A stretch of DNA of 64,000 nucleotides from Rhinopithecus roxellana (GCF_007565055.1 NC_044568.1:20328620-20392619), one strand, 5' to 3'; positions 22,124 through 34,036 are shown, numbered from the stretch's first letter. The notes: generated by a model from the letters alone, not told the origin. Program-made: numbers and translations.

Positions 22124-24007
22124 GTTTTTCCTCGGTAAATGTCATTCTACAGTACTGTGGGTACATCACTTTTTCAATATGAAGTTTTCTTTGGAAGTTG
22201 ATAAATCCAGTTTGGGCCTCGGAGGAAAGCAGTCAGTGATAGAAATTTTGTGACTCTGAGTGAGTCTGGTGGAGCTTCGAATTTTAGATTGTTTCCCAGG
22301 GACCGCTGCAGACACAAAGCCCTGACTGCGGGACCCCGGATGACAAAAGTGATCAAAGGTGACTGTGGTCGGATGTGTGCTGCAGTGCGAGTTGAGGTTT
22401 CATTGAGCCTCCTTCAGTGGCTCCCGGGGCAGTTGTGCGGATGAAGGGGGCCACGTCTGTGAAGCGCTCAGGATGGAGCTGGTGGTGGGGCGGCCACACT
22501 GGCCACGTCGCTCACACCCCGCACCGTCACCTCGGTGCCCTGCATTTTCCTTGGCTCCTCTGTGGATTAATTCTCGTTCTGAGGACAAGGGAGGCCGAGG
22601 TTTCATCTCAGGTCTGTTCCCGGCTCATTGCTGTGCTTCTCTGTGCCCGTCCCCTCCCCTGACAAGGGGAATGAGAACCCTGCCTGGGGAAACACTCTGG
22701 GGACGGTGGCCCGCGACTCCATCCCAGCCCCTCCCATGCCCAGCCACCAGCCACGCTGAGGTCCTGACCACCTTGTGGACCGCCCGGTCCTCCAGCCCCA
22801 CACCCACCCCCGCGTCCTCCCTCCTGCTCTTCCCTGGTTCCCTCGTGTTGCTCTGTGCCAGCAGCTGAGCCCCCGTGCCCACCCACTGCAACTGCACCTT
22901 CCCTCCCTCCTGGCTTCCCTGCTGCGTTGCTCCCCTGCAGGGGCCAGTGAGTGGCCCTAGCTGTGTTCAGACGGCTCTGTGCCTCCTCCTCCCACCCCAG
23001 TTCCTCAGCCTTGGAGACAGACGGGTGTGCCGTGGGGCTGAACGGCACTCCAAGCTCGTGGGGCTGGGGGTCCGCATCTGCACCTGCCGCGTGGTTAGCA
23101 CCCACTGAGCATCTGGGTCAATTTGCCATCGCCCCACCCCTCAGTGCCGTGGGCGGTTGCCTGATGAAACGCTGCACTTAATAGAAATCACTGTGGACGG
23201 AGGAGATAGACAGTGATGAGCTCAGGACCAGCCGGCAACCCCATGAGGTGGTAACGCCCACCGTGGTCACCCATGACTTCCTCTCGCCACTGCTCGGAGC
23301 TCCTGCAAAGCCACAGGCAACAAATGGACATTTCTGCTCCATACAAGAAGCTCCTATTGTGAATCTGTGACGTGGCTGCCGTTTTCTCTCGGCAAATATT
23401 GAGCAAACCCTGACTGTGCCAGGTGATGTGCTGGGTCCAAAAACCTTCCCAGAAGCAGCCCTGGCACTCACGGAGATCCAGCTAGGAAGTCCAGGAAAAG
23501 GTCACTGGGGAGAAAAACGACATCAAGCACAGTGGATGAACGTGCTGCCGTAGCTCCCCACGCCTCTCGTAGTGGATGTCACGCTTCCTGGTGCCCTCCC
23601 AGATGACCCCTCTTGGGCTACTACACACAGCTGCACCTGGCAAGAGCAAACAAGGATGATCTACTCACCAAGCCTGCAAGGCTGGTGTGCAGGACAGGCC
23701 AGCTACGCTTCCCAGGTGTGTGCAAAACCGGGCACGAGTCAGTCACCGGGAGGGTGAGGTGCTAGGGCAGTGTGGGGTGGAGGAGGAGGGAGGGGAGCTG
23801 AGTGTGGACTCTTTGTATTGGAGAGGAAGGGAGGGCCATGGTGCAGAGAAAGAACAGAGATTTCAAAGGAGCTACGGTGGAGACCCACAGAAGAGGAATG
23901 CTGAGGTTTTTCTGTCTGAAATGCTGAACAGACTCTGGTACATGCAGAACACCCCACCACGGCAAGCTGCAGGATTCTTCCGGGCTTTTAACAGTGGTCT
24001 TGTAAAA
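22124..24007. other. Alu-free intronic block
   Basis: GC-rich, single-copy in appearance; 23385-23460 resembles L2 (GGCAAATATTGAGC...GTGCCAGG). Open frames on both strands are short and overlap; no exon was recognised. Confidence 0.5.
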
Positions 24008-24146
24008 AAAATTAGCTGGGCATAGTGGTCCCAGCTACTCAGGAGGCAGAGAGGGGAGGATGGCTTGCGCCCAGGAGGTTGAGACTGCAGTGAGCCATGA
24101 TCGCACCACTGCACTCCAGCCTGGGTGACAGAATGAGATCCTGTCT

Positions 24147-24190
<44 letters not shown>
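24008..24190 (+). mobile_element. Alu right-monomer fragment with 50-base A-run
   Basis: Begins AAAATTAGCTGGGCATAGTGG; tail is an uninterrupted A-run at 24148-24190. Confidence 0.9.
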
Positions 24191-24192
<2 letters not shown>

Positions 24193-24217
24193 CTGGAACA
24201 TTCAAAACCTGTTGATG

Positions 24218-24512
24218 GGCCAGGTGTGGTGGCTCACACCTATAATTCCAGCACTTTGGAAGGCCAAGGCAGGCAGATCACCTGAGGTCAGGAGTTTGAG
24301 ACCAGCCTGGTCAACATGGCGAAGCCCTGTCTCTACTAAACACACAAAAATTAGCCAGTTGTAGTGGTGCATGCCTGTAATCCCAGCTATGCGGGAGGCT
24401 GAGGCAGGAGAATTGCTTGAAACTAGGAGGCAATGAGCCAAGATTGTACCACTGCATCCAGCCTGGGTGCAGAGTGAGACTTTGTCTCAAAAAAACAAAA
24501 CTAAACAAAAAC
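24218..24512 (+). mobile_element. Alu
   Basis: Full dimer with a small deletion in the right monomer (AGGAGGCAATGAGCC). Confidence 0.93.
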
Positions 24513-25169
24513 CCCGTTGGTGTTTGTTGGCAAAGGCCCCCCTTCCTTTCACCACCACCAGCGCTGACCCCGTTGCCCCTCCAATCCCATCTCCCGCTGT
24601 CCCTGACAACATCTCTGCTGGCTGGTGCTTCCACCTATTCTGTCGTGGTGGCTGCTGTCACCAGGGTCCTTTCCACTGGTCATCCCTTTCTGCCTGCAAC
24701 CGCCATTATCTTCACCTGACAATCAGAAAAACTCATCTTCAGGGCTGAAATGCCGCTTCCATAGGGGTGTCCCCAGCAAGTTTACGGCCCCAAAGCCCGT
24801 GCCTTCACCTCCCAGACACACAGCTTTTTATCTCCACCACCGTGTGACCCTCCTGGATTCCAGGCTCTGCAAGGGCAAGTCTGAGCCCACAGCCTCCTCC
24901 CTCTGTCCCCCATACTGAGCGTGGTGCCTGGCACACGGGAGAAACTCAGTGGATGTTGTCGGATGAATGAGGGACTTTTCTTCTTTTGTGCTTGCATGGC
25001 TGGCAAAGCCCCTTCTCATGGACATGAGAAGACATGTCTTCTCCAGACATATTTATCTTTCGACATCTTTATGTGCAGGTCTTACCTTGAAACTCATGGT
25101 ATCTGTTTCCGGGGACTGCAGATCTCTGCCATGATGAGATGATGGCGATGGCAATGATGATAGCGATTT

Positions 25170-25474
25170 TATTTTATTTTACTGTTTATTTATTTATTGA
25201 GATGGAGTCTCACTCTGTCGCCCAGGCTGGAGTGCAGTGACGCGATCTCGGCTCACTGCAACCTTCACCTCCTGGGTTCAAGCAATTCTCTAACCTCCAC
25301 CTCCCAAGTAGCTGGGACTACATTCGCATGCCACCTCGCCCAGCTAATTTTTGTATTTTTAGTAGAGACGGGGTTTCACCATGTTGCCCAGGCTGGTCTC
25401 AAACGTCTGACCTCAAGTGACTGCTCACCTCAGCCTCCCAAAGTGCTGGGATTCGTAAGCCACCGCGCCTGGGT
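25170..25474 (-). mobile_element. Alu
   Basis: Full dimer, minus; GATGATAGCGATTTT before and GATGATAGTAATTTT after. Confidence 0.95.
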
Positions 25475-25544
25475 GATGATAGTAATTTTAATAATAACAA
25501 TAACACCAGTCATAATAAAAGTAAGTGGCTATCATTATTTGAGC

Positions 25545-25745
25545 TCTCACTGCATGCCAGGGACTATTAGGGAGGTACTTTGTAAGCATCACAGTACTCA
25601 GTCCTTGCCATGGGCCCCTAAAGTAGGCATCATTATCCTTTTACAAACATCTAGTCTGGGCCACAGACCTATAAAACAACTTGCAAAGCCCCACCGTGTG
25701 AAGCCATGATTGGAGCCCACGTTTGCCTAGCTTTCAAACGAGTGC
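25545..25745 (-). repeat. MIR-like fragment
   Basis: CACTGCATGCCAGGGACTAT, then ATTATCCTTTTACAAAC in minus-strand MIR order. Confidence 0.55.
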
Positions 25746-26390
25746 CAATATGTGATGGTCTCAGAGGCTAACTTCCAGGGAGCAGTCTAGGTTCTGTCGT
25801 CACGGAGTTCTGTGGGCAGGGGCTTGCAGTGGCTGCGGCCCCTGCCTACCTGGGGAGGTGGCACACAGAAGCCCTCAGCCATCACCCTTTACAGCTTGGG
25901 AACCTGCATCACCTCCCAGAATGGCACCGGAAGCAGGCTGGTCCCTTGCAGCATTGTGTTATTTGAAGTTACAAGTAATTAGAACATCTCAAACTTCTCT
26001 TGTACTAATTTTAAGCCTACGAACAACCCATGCCTGCCAAAAGCCTGCTTATCTTGGTAAAAGCCCGGAACTACAAATAGATGGCTATTAACAGCATCTG
26101 TTGTAATAGCAGAGACAATATTCTCTGGGGCCAGCACGTCACAGCCTGGAGCCGGCCCCAAACGTCATCTGTTATTATGTTTGCAGGGTCTGGCACGCGC
26201 AGAGGCAATCATTCAATTATATCTCCATAAGCCGGTTCTGACGCACCTGCTTGCACAGGATGCTGAGGCAACAGTGGCCATTGCTGCCCGGTGGACCAGC
26301 CCTGCTGATAGCAGAGTCTGGGGGATGAGGGCCGGCAGCTTAAAGACCCCTTTTTGTGAATGGGGCTTGCCTTTTTTTTTTTTTTAATTA
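25746..26390. other. Single-copy Alu-free stretch with TAAT motifs
   Basis: No repeat recognised. AT-rich core with GTAATTAG, ACTAATTTTA, CTATTAAC and CAATTATAT words between GC-richer flanks. No open frame of note. Confidence 0.45.
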
Positions 26391-26436
26391 AGGAGAATAC
26401 CCTGACATTGTATTGTCATTATAAAAAGTCACTGTA

Positions 26437-26903
26437 GGCTGGGCACAGTGGCTCATGCTTGTAATCCCAGTACTTTGGGAGGCTGAGGCGGCAGATCACT
26501 TGAGGTCAAGAGTTCAAGACCTCTTGACTCTTGGCCAACACGGTGAAATCCCATCTCTACTAAAAATACAAAAATTAGCTGGACATGCTGGTGGGTGCCC
26601 ATAATCCCAGCTACTCGGGAGGCAGAGGTGAGAGAATCCCTTAAACTCAGGAGGCGGAGGTTGCAGTGAGCCAAGATCGAGCCATTGCACTCCAGCCTAG
26701 GTGACAGAGCGAGGCTCATCTCAGAAAAAACAAAAACAAAACCAAAAATTAGCTGGGTTTGGTAACACGCGTCTGTAGTCCCAGGAACTCAGGAGGCTGA
26801 GGCAGGAGAATCACTGGAACCTGGGAGGCAGAGGTTGCAGTGAGCTGAGAGCACACCACTGCACTCCAGCCTGGATGACAGAGTGAGACTCCACCTAAAA
26901 AAT
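26437..26903 (+). mobile_element. Trimeric Alu (left-right-right)
   Basis: Complete dimer to about 26739, then an extra right monomer from AAAAATTAGCTGGG to AAAAAATAAA. Before it AAAAAGTCACTG and after it AAAGGTCACTTT, a diverged target duplication around the whole trimer. Confidence 0.9.
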
Positions 26904-27059
26904 AAAGGTCACTTTGAGATTATTTTATCCAGGTCTGCAGCCTTAAATTGGGTCCCTAAGTTTACTGGCAAGGCAAGTAGCAGAGTTTGGCCTGAGCCCT
27001 GCTCCAAAAGCTGAGGTCTTGGACCATCAGACCTGGGGGAGGTTGCCGGCTAAACTGGG

Positions 27060-27170
27060 GCAGGTGACCGAACCTCTCTGCGTCTCAATTTCCTCATCTC
27101 AAAGTTGGGCTCACAGGACCTGCTCTGTAGGGCCGTTGTGAGGAGTTCATCCTGGTGGGAACATAAAGTT
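27060..27170 (+). repeat. MIR fragment
   Basis: CTCTGCGTCTCAATTTCCTC, then GGGCCGTTGTGAGGAG. Confidence 0.65.
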
Positions 27171-27409
27171 ACCTCACAATGCCCAGCAGGAACAGGTGCC
27201 CAGTGAACACCAGCTCCTCTGCCGTACTCCTGGCGTGCACCAAGCCTTCCCCATCACGACAACGACATGAGCTCATGGACAGGATGCGTGGTGCCCGGGA
27301 CACGCCAGAACCTGGCCAGCGAGAGCCTTTGCCCCTTAATCCGCTGTTTCACCCCATGAAGGCTTCAGTGACTTCCGGTTGGTTGTTTTTGTTCGATTAT
27401 TTGTTTTAG

Positions 27410-27610
27410 AGTGCTTCCTTTACTTCAAGCACTGTGCTAAGGACTTCATATTTCCCATGTGACTTAATGGTAACAACAGTCCTATGGTGGGGGTTAAAGG
27501 ATAATCCCCACTTTACAGATGGGGAAACTGAGGCTAGGAGGGGTGCAAAAGCTGGACCTAGAGCACACAGTTTGGGAGCGGTGGCCCCAGCCCCTGAACG
27601 TGCGTCCGAC
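27410..27610 (-). repeat. MIR fragment
   Basis: AGCACTGTGCTAAGGAC and CCCCACTTTACAGATGGGG, then AAACTGAGGCTAGGA: minus-strand MIR. Confidence 0.7.
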
Positions 27611-27904
27611 TCCAGACCCCACTCCTGACCCCATGCTGTGTTGTCTACAGGAAGAGCAACGAAACACGGCTTTCCAGTTTTTCAAGAAAGACGCTTGGCA
27701 TTTTGCTGGTGGGCGGTCTTCGCCGGGCAGGTCTAATTTTGGAATTTACAGTGGGATTTAAAATGTGCAGTGAGATTCTGTGTTTCACCTTGAAAGCGGC
27801 TCAAAGTGTATGAATCCCACACTAGACTGATGCTGAAGAGGCTCCTGTGGAATCCATGCGCACTGTACTTTCAATGAAAAGGCCAAGCTTTTCCTTCCGC
27901 CTCT

Positions 27905-28090
27905 GTGTCTTCCTGAAATGCGCGCGCCCCGCGAGGGCCACGTGGCCAGGCGCCGGGTGTCTCTCCACCGACCTGCCACCAGGGGCCGCTCCAGCCCAGC
28001 CCGAGTTTTCCATCGGCCCCTGCACCTGCCGTTCCCGAAAACGCAGCGGCCCAGCCTGCCTTTGCGGTTACCCTCTTAGAAGAACGAACG
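27905..28090. promoter_or_regulatory. CpG-rich patch with CTCF-like site
   Basis: About 185 bp dense in CpG (GCGCGCGCCCCGCG at 27920) in an otherwise CpG-poor intron. CCACCAGGGGCCGC at 27976-27989 is one base from the CTCF core as I know it. Too short for a normal CpG island. Confidence 0.4.
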
Positions 28091-28386
28091 TTTGGCTTCC
28101 CTCCTTATTTGCGTATCACAGAGCCAGTGAGACACAGTAGCCTCTTCGGGTTTTCCCCTGAGCGTGCTTGGTCCCCAGCCCAGGGTGGTCGCCGTTTCAA
28201 GCAAGTCCCTTGTTCAGGTACAGGCGTGCAGATGCCCCGAGCCAGCCTGAGGAGGCGCCGCGTGTTCCGAGGGCTTCGTGGTTCCCCTCAGGGGCAGATT
28301 GGAAAGGGCTGACTTCTCTTACTCCCATGGGTAGAGAGGCGGGGGATCCAGCCCATCAGGCTGCTGCAGTAAAGAATCCTGGGACA

Positions 28387-28692
28387 GGTTGGGCACAGTG
28401 GCTCACGCCTGTAATCCCAGCACTTTGTGAAGCCAAGGTGGGTGGATAATGAGGTCAAGAGATCAAGACCATCCTGGGCAATATGGTGAAACCCCGTCTC
28501 TACTAAAAATACAAAAAAAAAAAAAAAAAAAATAGCCGGGTGTGGTGGTGTGCGCCTGTAATCCCAGCTACTTGGGAGGCTGAGGCAGGAGAATCACTTG
28601 ACCCAGGAGGCGGAGGTTGCAGTGAACCAAGATCATACCACTGCACTCCAGCCTGGGCGACAGAGTAAGACTCCGTCTCAAAAAAAATAAAA
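28387..28692 (+). mobile_element. Alu
   Basis: Full dimer; the middle A-rich linker has grown to 20 A (28513-28532). Confidence 0.94.
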
Positions 28693-28694
28693 GA

Positions 28695-29516
28695 CTTCTG
28701 GAACAGCTCGGGGTCAGGAAGGGTGAGGAGCTCCAGCCCTGCTGGGAAGGTGGCCTTGGGAAAGTCTTCTAGCCTCAGAGTTAGCATAGCACCTTACCCT
28801 GCAGAGGCTCAGGGCTCACAAGTCCCTTCTGGACCCAGCAGCTCCCGTTCCTGGCCCTCGTTAGTTAACCACAGTCTGGAGGGTGACTTTTCTACTAGGT
28901 TTTGTGGGTGGAGGTCCGGCAGGCATCCAGCTGTCAGTGGACTTACGCAGTTGGCATTGCTCTCTTTGGGACCCTATTTATGTGCCTATGTAGAACCCTA
29001 GGGTGCTTGAGCTGGGACCAAGAGAAATGTGTAGTAACTCACTTTACACAAATGAAGCTGCAGAGCCCCCCAAATGGTGTGCAACGCACAATCACCACCA
29101 CCGCCATCATCAGACATTTTACAAAATGCTTCCTGCCTTGTCTCTATTCATCCTGCCCGCTCTTCTCATTTGACAGGTAGAGAGGCTTAGGCTCAGAGAG
29201 GCTAAGGTACTTGCCCAGGGTCACAGAGCAAGTTAGAAGCAGAGCTAAGTTGCAAATCCAGGTCTTTAACTATTTCTATGTTCCGTGGACTTTCCTAGAA
29301 ATCCCCAGCGGTTCCCAAACTGCTGTGGGAAAGGCTAGATTCCACTGCAACACACAGAGCTGCTTACCAATCGAGTGATTCAATGAATAAATCAATGAAC
29401 TGACTAATCCCATTCGTTCCTGTATTCATTCATCCCGTGAGGGTTCATTGAGTGCCTTCAATGACCCTTTCCTGCACTAAGTCAAGTTGATACAGTGATG
29501 GTCCAGATGGAAACAG

Positions 29517-29520
<4 letters not shown>
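28695..29520. other. Intronic stretch with MIR and L2-like pieces
   Basis: 29150-29280 is a minus-strand MIR (GAGAGGCTTAGGCTCAGAG). 29360-29490 resembles L2 (TATTCATTCATCCCGTGAGG). The first half shows nothing assignable. Confidence 0.5.
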
Positions 29521-29567
<47 letters not shown>

Positions 29568-29848
29568 AGGCGGAGTCTTGCTCTGCCGCCCAGGCTGGAG
29601 TGCAGTGGCCGGCTCTCAGCTCACTGCAAGCTCCGCCTCCCGGGTTCACGCCATTCTCCTGTCTCAGCCTCCCGAGTAGCTGGGACTACAGGCGCCCGCC
29701 TCGTCGCCCGGCTAGTTTTTTGTATTTTTTAGTAGAGACGGGGTTTCACCGTGTTAGCCAGGATGGTCTCGATCTCCTGACCTCATGATCCGCCCGTCTC
29801 GGCCTCCCAAAGTGCTGGGATTACAGGCTTGAGCCACCGCGCCCGGCC
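29521..29848 (-). mobile_element. AluY with 46-base T-run
   Basis: Young dimer, minus; AACAGCCTCTTTTTT on both sides. The complement of GGCCACTGC with CCGG before it is visible (TGCAGTGGCCGGC), the Old World monkey type. Confidence 0.96.
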
Positions 29849-29865
29849 CAACAGCCTCTTTTTTT

Positions 29866-30170
29866 GTTTGTTTTTGCTTTTGTTTTGAGACGGAGTTTCA
29901 CTCTTGTTGCCCAGGTTAGAATGCAGTAGCATGATCTCAGCTCACTGCAACCTCCGCCTCCCAGGTTCAAGCAATTCTCCTGCCTCAACCTCCCAAGTAG
30001 CTAGGATTACAGACACCTGCCACCATGCCTGGCTAATTTTTTGTATTTTTAGTAGAGATGGGGTTTCACCATGTTGGTCAGGCTGGTCTTGAACTCCTGA
30101 CCTTGGGTGATCTGCCCACCTTGGCCTCCCAAAGTGCTGGGATTACTGGCATGAACCACCATGCCCAGCC
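29866..30170 (-). mobile_element. Alu (AluS-like)
   Basis: Full dimer, minus, (TTTTG)n tail, directly after the AluY. Confidence 0.94.
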
Positions 30171-30560
30171 TAGAAACACCTTCTGTCCTAAGAGTGCAAC
30201 TGGGTAGGACTTAACTCAGAGTCTTACAAATGGCATCTACCAGGTTGGGTCCAGTCTAATTTGTCCATGAAGCATCCAACATCCCTGCCTTCTAGGCATT
30301 TCTATTCTAGAAGAGATGATACAGACATGCATGAATTTCCATACAGTAAACTCATCATGAGTGAACCCATCCCAAGAGCAAGAGGCAGACCCCCTGGCAG
30401 GCTCCACCCTCAGCCACCAATCAATGTACTTTGGTGCCCCTGGGGCTAGTCAGCTACAAACCCCCTTTCCACCTCGGACACAGGCTGAGGCAGAAGCGAG
30501 CACAGAGCTCACCGTGCTTGCATTTTGTGGTTCTGTAAATTCCTTAGATTGTGTTTTGGA

Positions 30561-31195
30561 GGCCAGGCACAGTGGCTCACACCTGTAATCCCAGCACTTT
30601 GGGAGGCTGAGACAGGCTGATCACCTGAGATCAGGAGTTTAAGATGAGCCTGGCCAAGAGGGGGAAACCCCATCTCTACTAAAAATACAAAAAAGGGGCC
30701 TGGCGCGGTGGCTCAAGCCTGTAATCCCAGCACTTTGGGAGGCCAAGACCAGCGGATCACGAGGTCAGGAGATCGAGATCATCCTGGCTAACACGGTGAA
30801 ACCCCGTCTCTACTAAAAAAATACAAAAAAAACTAGCCGGGCGAGGTGGTGGGCGCCTGTAGTTCCAGCTACTCGGGAGGCTGAGGCAGGAGAATGGCGT
30901 GAACCTGGGAGGCGGAGCTTGCAGTGAGCTGAGATCCGGCCACTGCACTCCAGCCTGGGCGACAGAGTGAGACTCTGTCTCAAAAAAAAAAAAAAAAATA
31001 CAAATACAAAAAAGGAAAAGAAAAAAAAGCCAGGCTTGGTGGCAGGTGCCTTAATCCCAGCTACTCTGGAGGCTGAGGCAGGAGAATCTCTTGAACCCAG
31101 GAGGCAGAGGTTGTAGGGAGCCGAGATCGGACTCCTGCACTCCAGCCTGGGCAACAGAGCAAGACTCGGTCTCAAAAAAAAAAAAAAAAAAGATT
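30561..31195 (+). mobile_element. Older Alu interrupted by AluY
   Basis: Left monomer 30561-30692 ends at AAAAATACAAAAAAGG. The right monomer resumes near 31003 with the same words (AAATACAAAAAAGG) and runs to the A-tail at 31190. The break is at the middle A-rich linker. Confidence 0.93.
30697..31000 (+). mobile_element. AluY nested in Alu
   Basis: GGCCTGGCGCGGTGG to A-tail; carries GAGATCCGGCCACTGC. Target site is the A-rich linker of the older Alu. Confidence 0.95.
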
Positions 31196-31214
31196 GTGTT
31201 TTGTACTTTGAAGG

Positions 31215-31325
31215 ACAAAGTGGAAAAGGCGTGGGTTTTGGTGTCAAACCTGGATTTGAATCCTGGTTCCCACTGGCATACCTCAGGCACCGCTGGCAAC
31301 CTGCTTAACCTCTCCCTGGAAATTA
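31215..31325 (+). repeat. MIR fragment
   Basis: AACCTGGATTTGAATCCTGG then CTGCTTAACCTCTCC. Confidence 0.6.
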
Positions 31326-31552
31326 AAATAGAACAGAAAACCACAAAGGCCGATTGACTCTTATACTCTTCCCTCTCAAAGGAAAAAAAAACTCATCTCT
31401 CTTGTAATTTCAAAGCCAGAAAATCACCATGAAACTCTTGCAATGTGACCCAGCGGGGAGGTTTTCCTCATGCCTCGGCTTCCCCACCTCTCCCTCTCAT
31501 TCACAGCACTGTGGGCCACCATAGAACAAGACCTGATTGTTAGCAACAAAGT

Positions 31553-31855
31553 GTTTTTTTGTTTTGTTTTTGAGATAGAGTCTCACTCTATCGCCCAGGC
31601 TGGAGTGCATTGGTGCGATCTCGGCTCACTGCAACCTCCACCTCCCGGGTTCAAGCGATTCTCCTGCCTCAGCCTCCCAAGTAGCTTGGATTACAGGCAA
31701 CCACCACCACACCTGGCTAATTTTTTGTATTTTTAGTAGCGATGAGGTTTTACCATGTTGGCCAGGCTGGTTTCGAACACCTGACCTCAAGTGATATGTC
31801 CACCTTGGCCTCCCAAAGTGCTAGGATTACAGGTGTGAACCACTGCGGCTGGCCT
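31553..31855 (-). mobile_element. Alu
   Basis: Full dimer, minus; AACAAAGTG on both sides. Confidence 0.95.
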
Positions 31856-32151
31856 AACAAAGTGATTTTGTGTGCTTATTGTGGGAAGGACTCTTTCTGT
31901 GTCTTTAAACAAATTGAGATGTAATTCATCTGTGCATATTTAAGCAGCTTAGAAGACTTGCTCATAATGGTAGAATTCTAAAGCTAGGTGTGACTCCGAG
32001 GTTGCTCCAGACCAACACTGAGATTTTGAGTGAAGAGGGGCAGTGAGCAACTCTGTGGCTTGGTCCACCACTTGCCTAGCCCCTGACTGGACCAGAGCCG
32101 AATCCATTTTCCATTTCCAGTTTACACCTTGATGCCTCCAACTATGAGTAC

Positions 32152-32451
32152 TTTTTTTGTTTGTTTGTTTGAGACTGAGTCTCACTCTGTTGTCCAGGCT
32201 GGAGTGCAGTGGCGCGTTCTCAACTCACTGCAACCTCCACCTCCCAGGTTCAAGTGATTCTCCTGCCTCAGCCTCCTGAGTGGCTGGGATTGCAGGCGTA
32301 CACCACCACGCCCAGCTAATTTTTGTATTTTTAGTAGAGACAAGGTTTCACCACATTGGCCAGGCTGGTCTCGAACTCATGACCTCAAGTGATCCACCCG
32401 CCTAGACCTCTCAAAGTGCTGGGATTACAGGTGTGAGCCACCGCATCCAGC
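32152..32451 (-). mobile_element. Alu
   Basis: Full dimer, minus; CAACTATGAGTACTTTT before and CAACTATACATACTTTT after. Confidence 0.95.
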
Positions 32452-33160
32452 CCAACTATACATACTTTTGGTGTCGGGAAACCACCAGGAGTCAGCAGTG
32501 TCAAGCTCCCCAGGGCATTCATCGCGCGCCCAGTGCTTTCCTGGCTTTTGCCACAGCAGGAGGTGACATGAGCAAGGCAGGTGACACGAGGCTCCTCCAC
32601 AGCTATGGGAGGCACTCGGGCCACCCCGAATTTGTGACCAGTGCTCTAGCTCTGCCAGTGCCTTCCAGCCTTGCCCAGCCATCCCGGGAGCATACTGTGC
32701 TCCTTTCAGTGAAAACAACGTGTGGAACAGGTACCACATTTGATGCAGTTGTTGATGGAAATCTGTTAGTGACAAAGTGCTTAGGCACAGGAGAAGCCAC
32801 CCACATCAGAACCCCCCGGGGGAGCTCACTAAAAGGCAGACTCCCAGCACTACTCGGACCTGGGAACGGCAGCCATGACTCTGCAGGGCAGAGCCAGAGG
32901 CCTCGGTGAGCAATGCTCATGGCTGAGTCCCTCATGTCAGGTGAACCAAGCTCCTGGGAGGCCACACCTGGCACTGTGCCATGGAGAAGGGCACCCCGAG
33001 GCCTGCAGGTGGAGAGCGCTGACTCCAAGGTCAGTGTTCAGGGTGACTAAGGAAGGAAGGAGTGTTCCAATAAAAGCTGGCCCTGTGGTGGGCCTAGATT
33101 AAGCAGGGACTGCCAGAGATCAGGACTGACGCTAGCCAGAGTCTGCTTATTTAAAAACCT
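32452..33160. other. Single-copy intronic stretch with MER5-like piece
   Basis: 32745-32860 has CATCAGAACC...GGGGGAGCTCAC..AGACTCCCAG, the MER5-type core. The rest shows nothing I recognise. Confidence 0.4.
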
Positions 33161-33165
33161 TCTCA

Positions 33166-33470
33166 CGCAGGTGCAGTGGTTCACACCTGTAATCCCGGTA
33201 CTTTGGGAGGCAGAGGCGGGTGGATCACCTGAGGCCAGGAGTTCGAGACCAGCCTGGCTAACATGGTGAAACCCCGTCTCTACTTAAAATACAAAAATTA
33301 GCTGGGCATGGTGCCACATGCCTATAATCCCAGCTACTTGGGAGGCTGGGGCAGGAGAATCACTGGAACCTGGAGGTAGAGGTTGCAGTGAGCCAAGATC
33401 ATGCCACTGCACTCCAGCCTGGGCGATAGAGTGAGATTCTGTCTCAAAATAAAATAAAACAAAACAAAAA
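33166..33470 (+). mobile_element. Alu
   Basis: Full dimer with (TAAAA/CAAAA)n tail; about 450 bp before exon 3. Confidence 0.93.
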
Positions 33471-33917
33471 CATTGCTCATTGTGTGTTATTTTATAACAT
33501 TATTTGGTGATAGGATTTAAGCTGCTTTTAAAAAATACTTGGAAGACATCTTTTTTTTTTTTTAGTTGAAATCAGGAAATCTTATAGGACAGGCAGGCAT
33601 CTCAGAAACATTCTTTACCGATTTCTGTCTGCAAGGAGTTGAGGCCCCCACCAGCACCCAGTGGCAGCACTGGGACCCTGCCCTCATTCGGCATTTACTG
33701 TGAACCTCTGGGCAGGCGCTGGGCTGGTGGTGGGGCAGAGCGAATGGGACAGACAGAGCCCACCTTTCACGGAGCCCACCTTGGCTTGTCACGTCAACCA
33801 TATAGCAACCCCTTGTGAGTGAGCTTATACAACCCTAGCGTAGACAATGCCTCAGGTAACACCACAGCTTGACAAACAGACAAAATGACACACATGTCTT
33901 GCTGCCTTTATTTCCAG

Positions 33918-34036
33918 GAATTAGTGGTGGGCCCTTGGAAAACCACTACAGACTGAAGCAATTTCACTTCCACTGGGGAGCAGTGAACGAGGGGGGCTCG
34001 GAGCACACAGTGGATGGCCACGCGTACCCCGCCGAG
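33918..34036 (+). CDS. CA5A: CA5A exon 3: first two zinc ligands
   Basis: The acceptor TTTATTTCCAG precedes position 33918. The 119-nt exon completes G113 and encodes up to E152. It carries F-H-F-H-W-G, whose H129 and H131 are zinc ligands (CA II H94 and H96), then G-S-E-H-T-V-D-G with E141 (CA II E106), which orients the Thr that holds the zinc-bound hydroxide. The donor is GTTTGT, the weakest of the six by inspection. Intron 2 before it, about 22.3 kb, is the longest in the gene. Confidence 0.97.

Larger units (their letters stand above)
11607..33917 (+). other. CA5A: CA5A intron 2
   Basis: About 22.3 kb, phase 1, GTAAGT to TCCAG. Its left part contains a 4.1-kb Alu-free block (16.39-20.55 kb) with two tandem arrays. 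The middle contains the split THE1 LTR, an Alu-poor stretch at 22.1-24.0 kb and a CpG-rich patch near 28 kb. The right part is Alu-dense. Confidence 0.9.

Noticed and set aside
31470..31924. Many 60-150-codon frames with L-S-P-R-L-E-C-S-G type peptides throughout the window
   Set aside because: They are translations of minus-oriented Alus and not genes.
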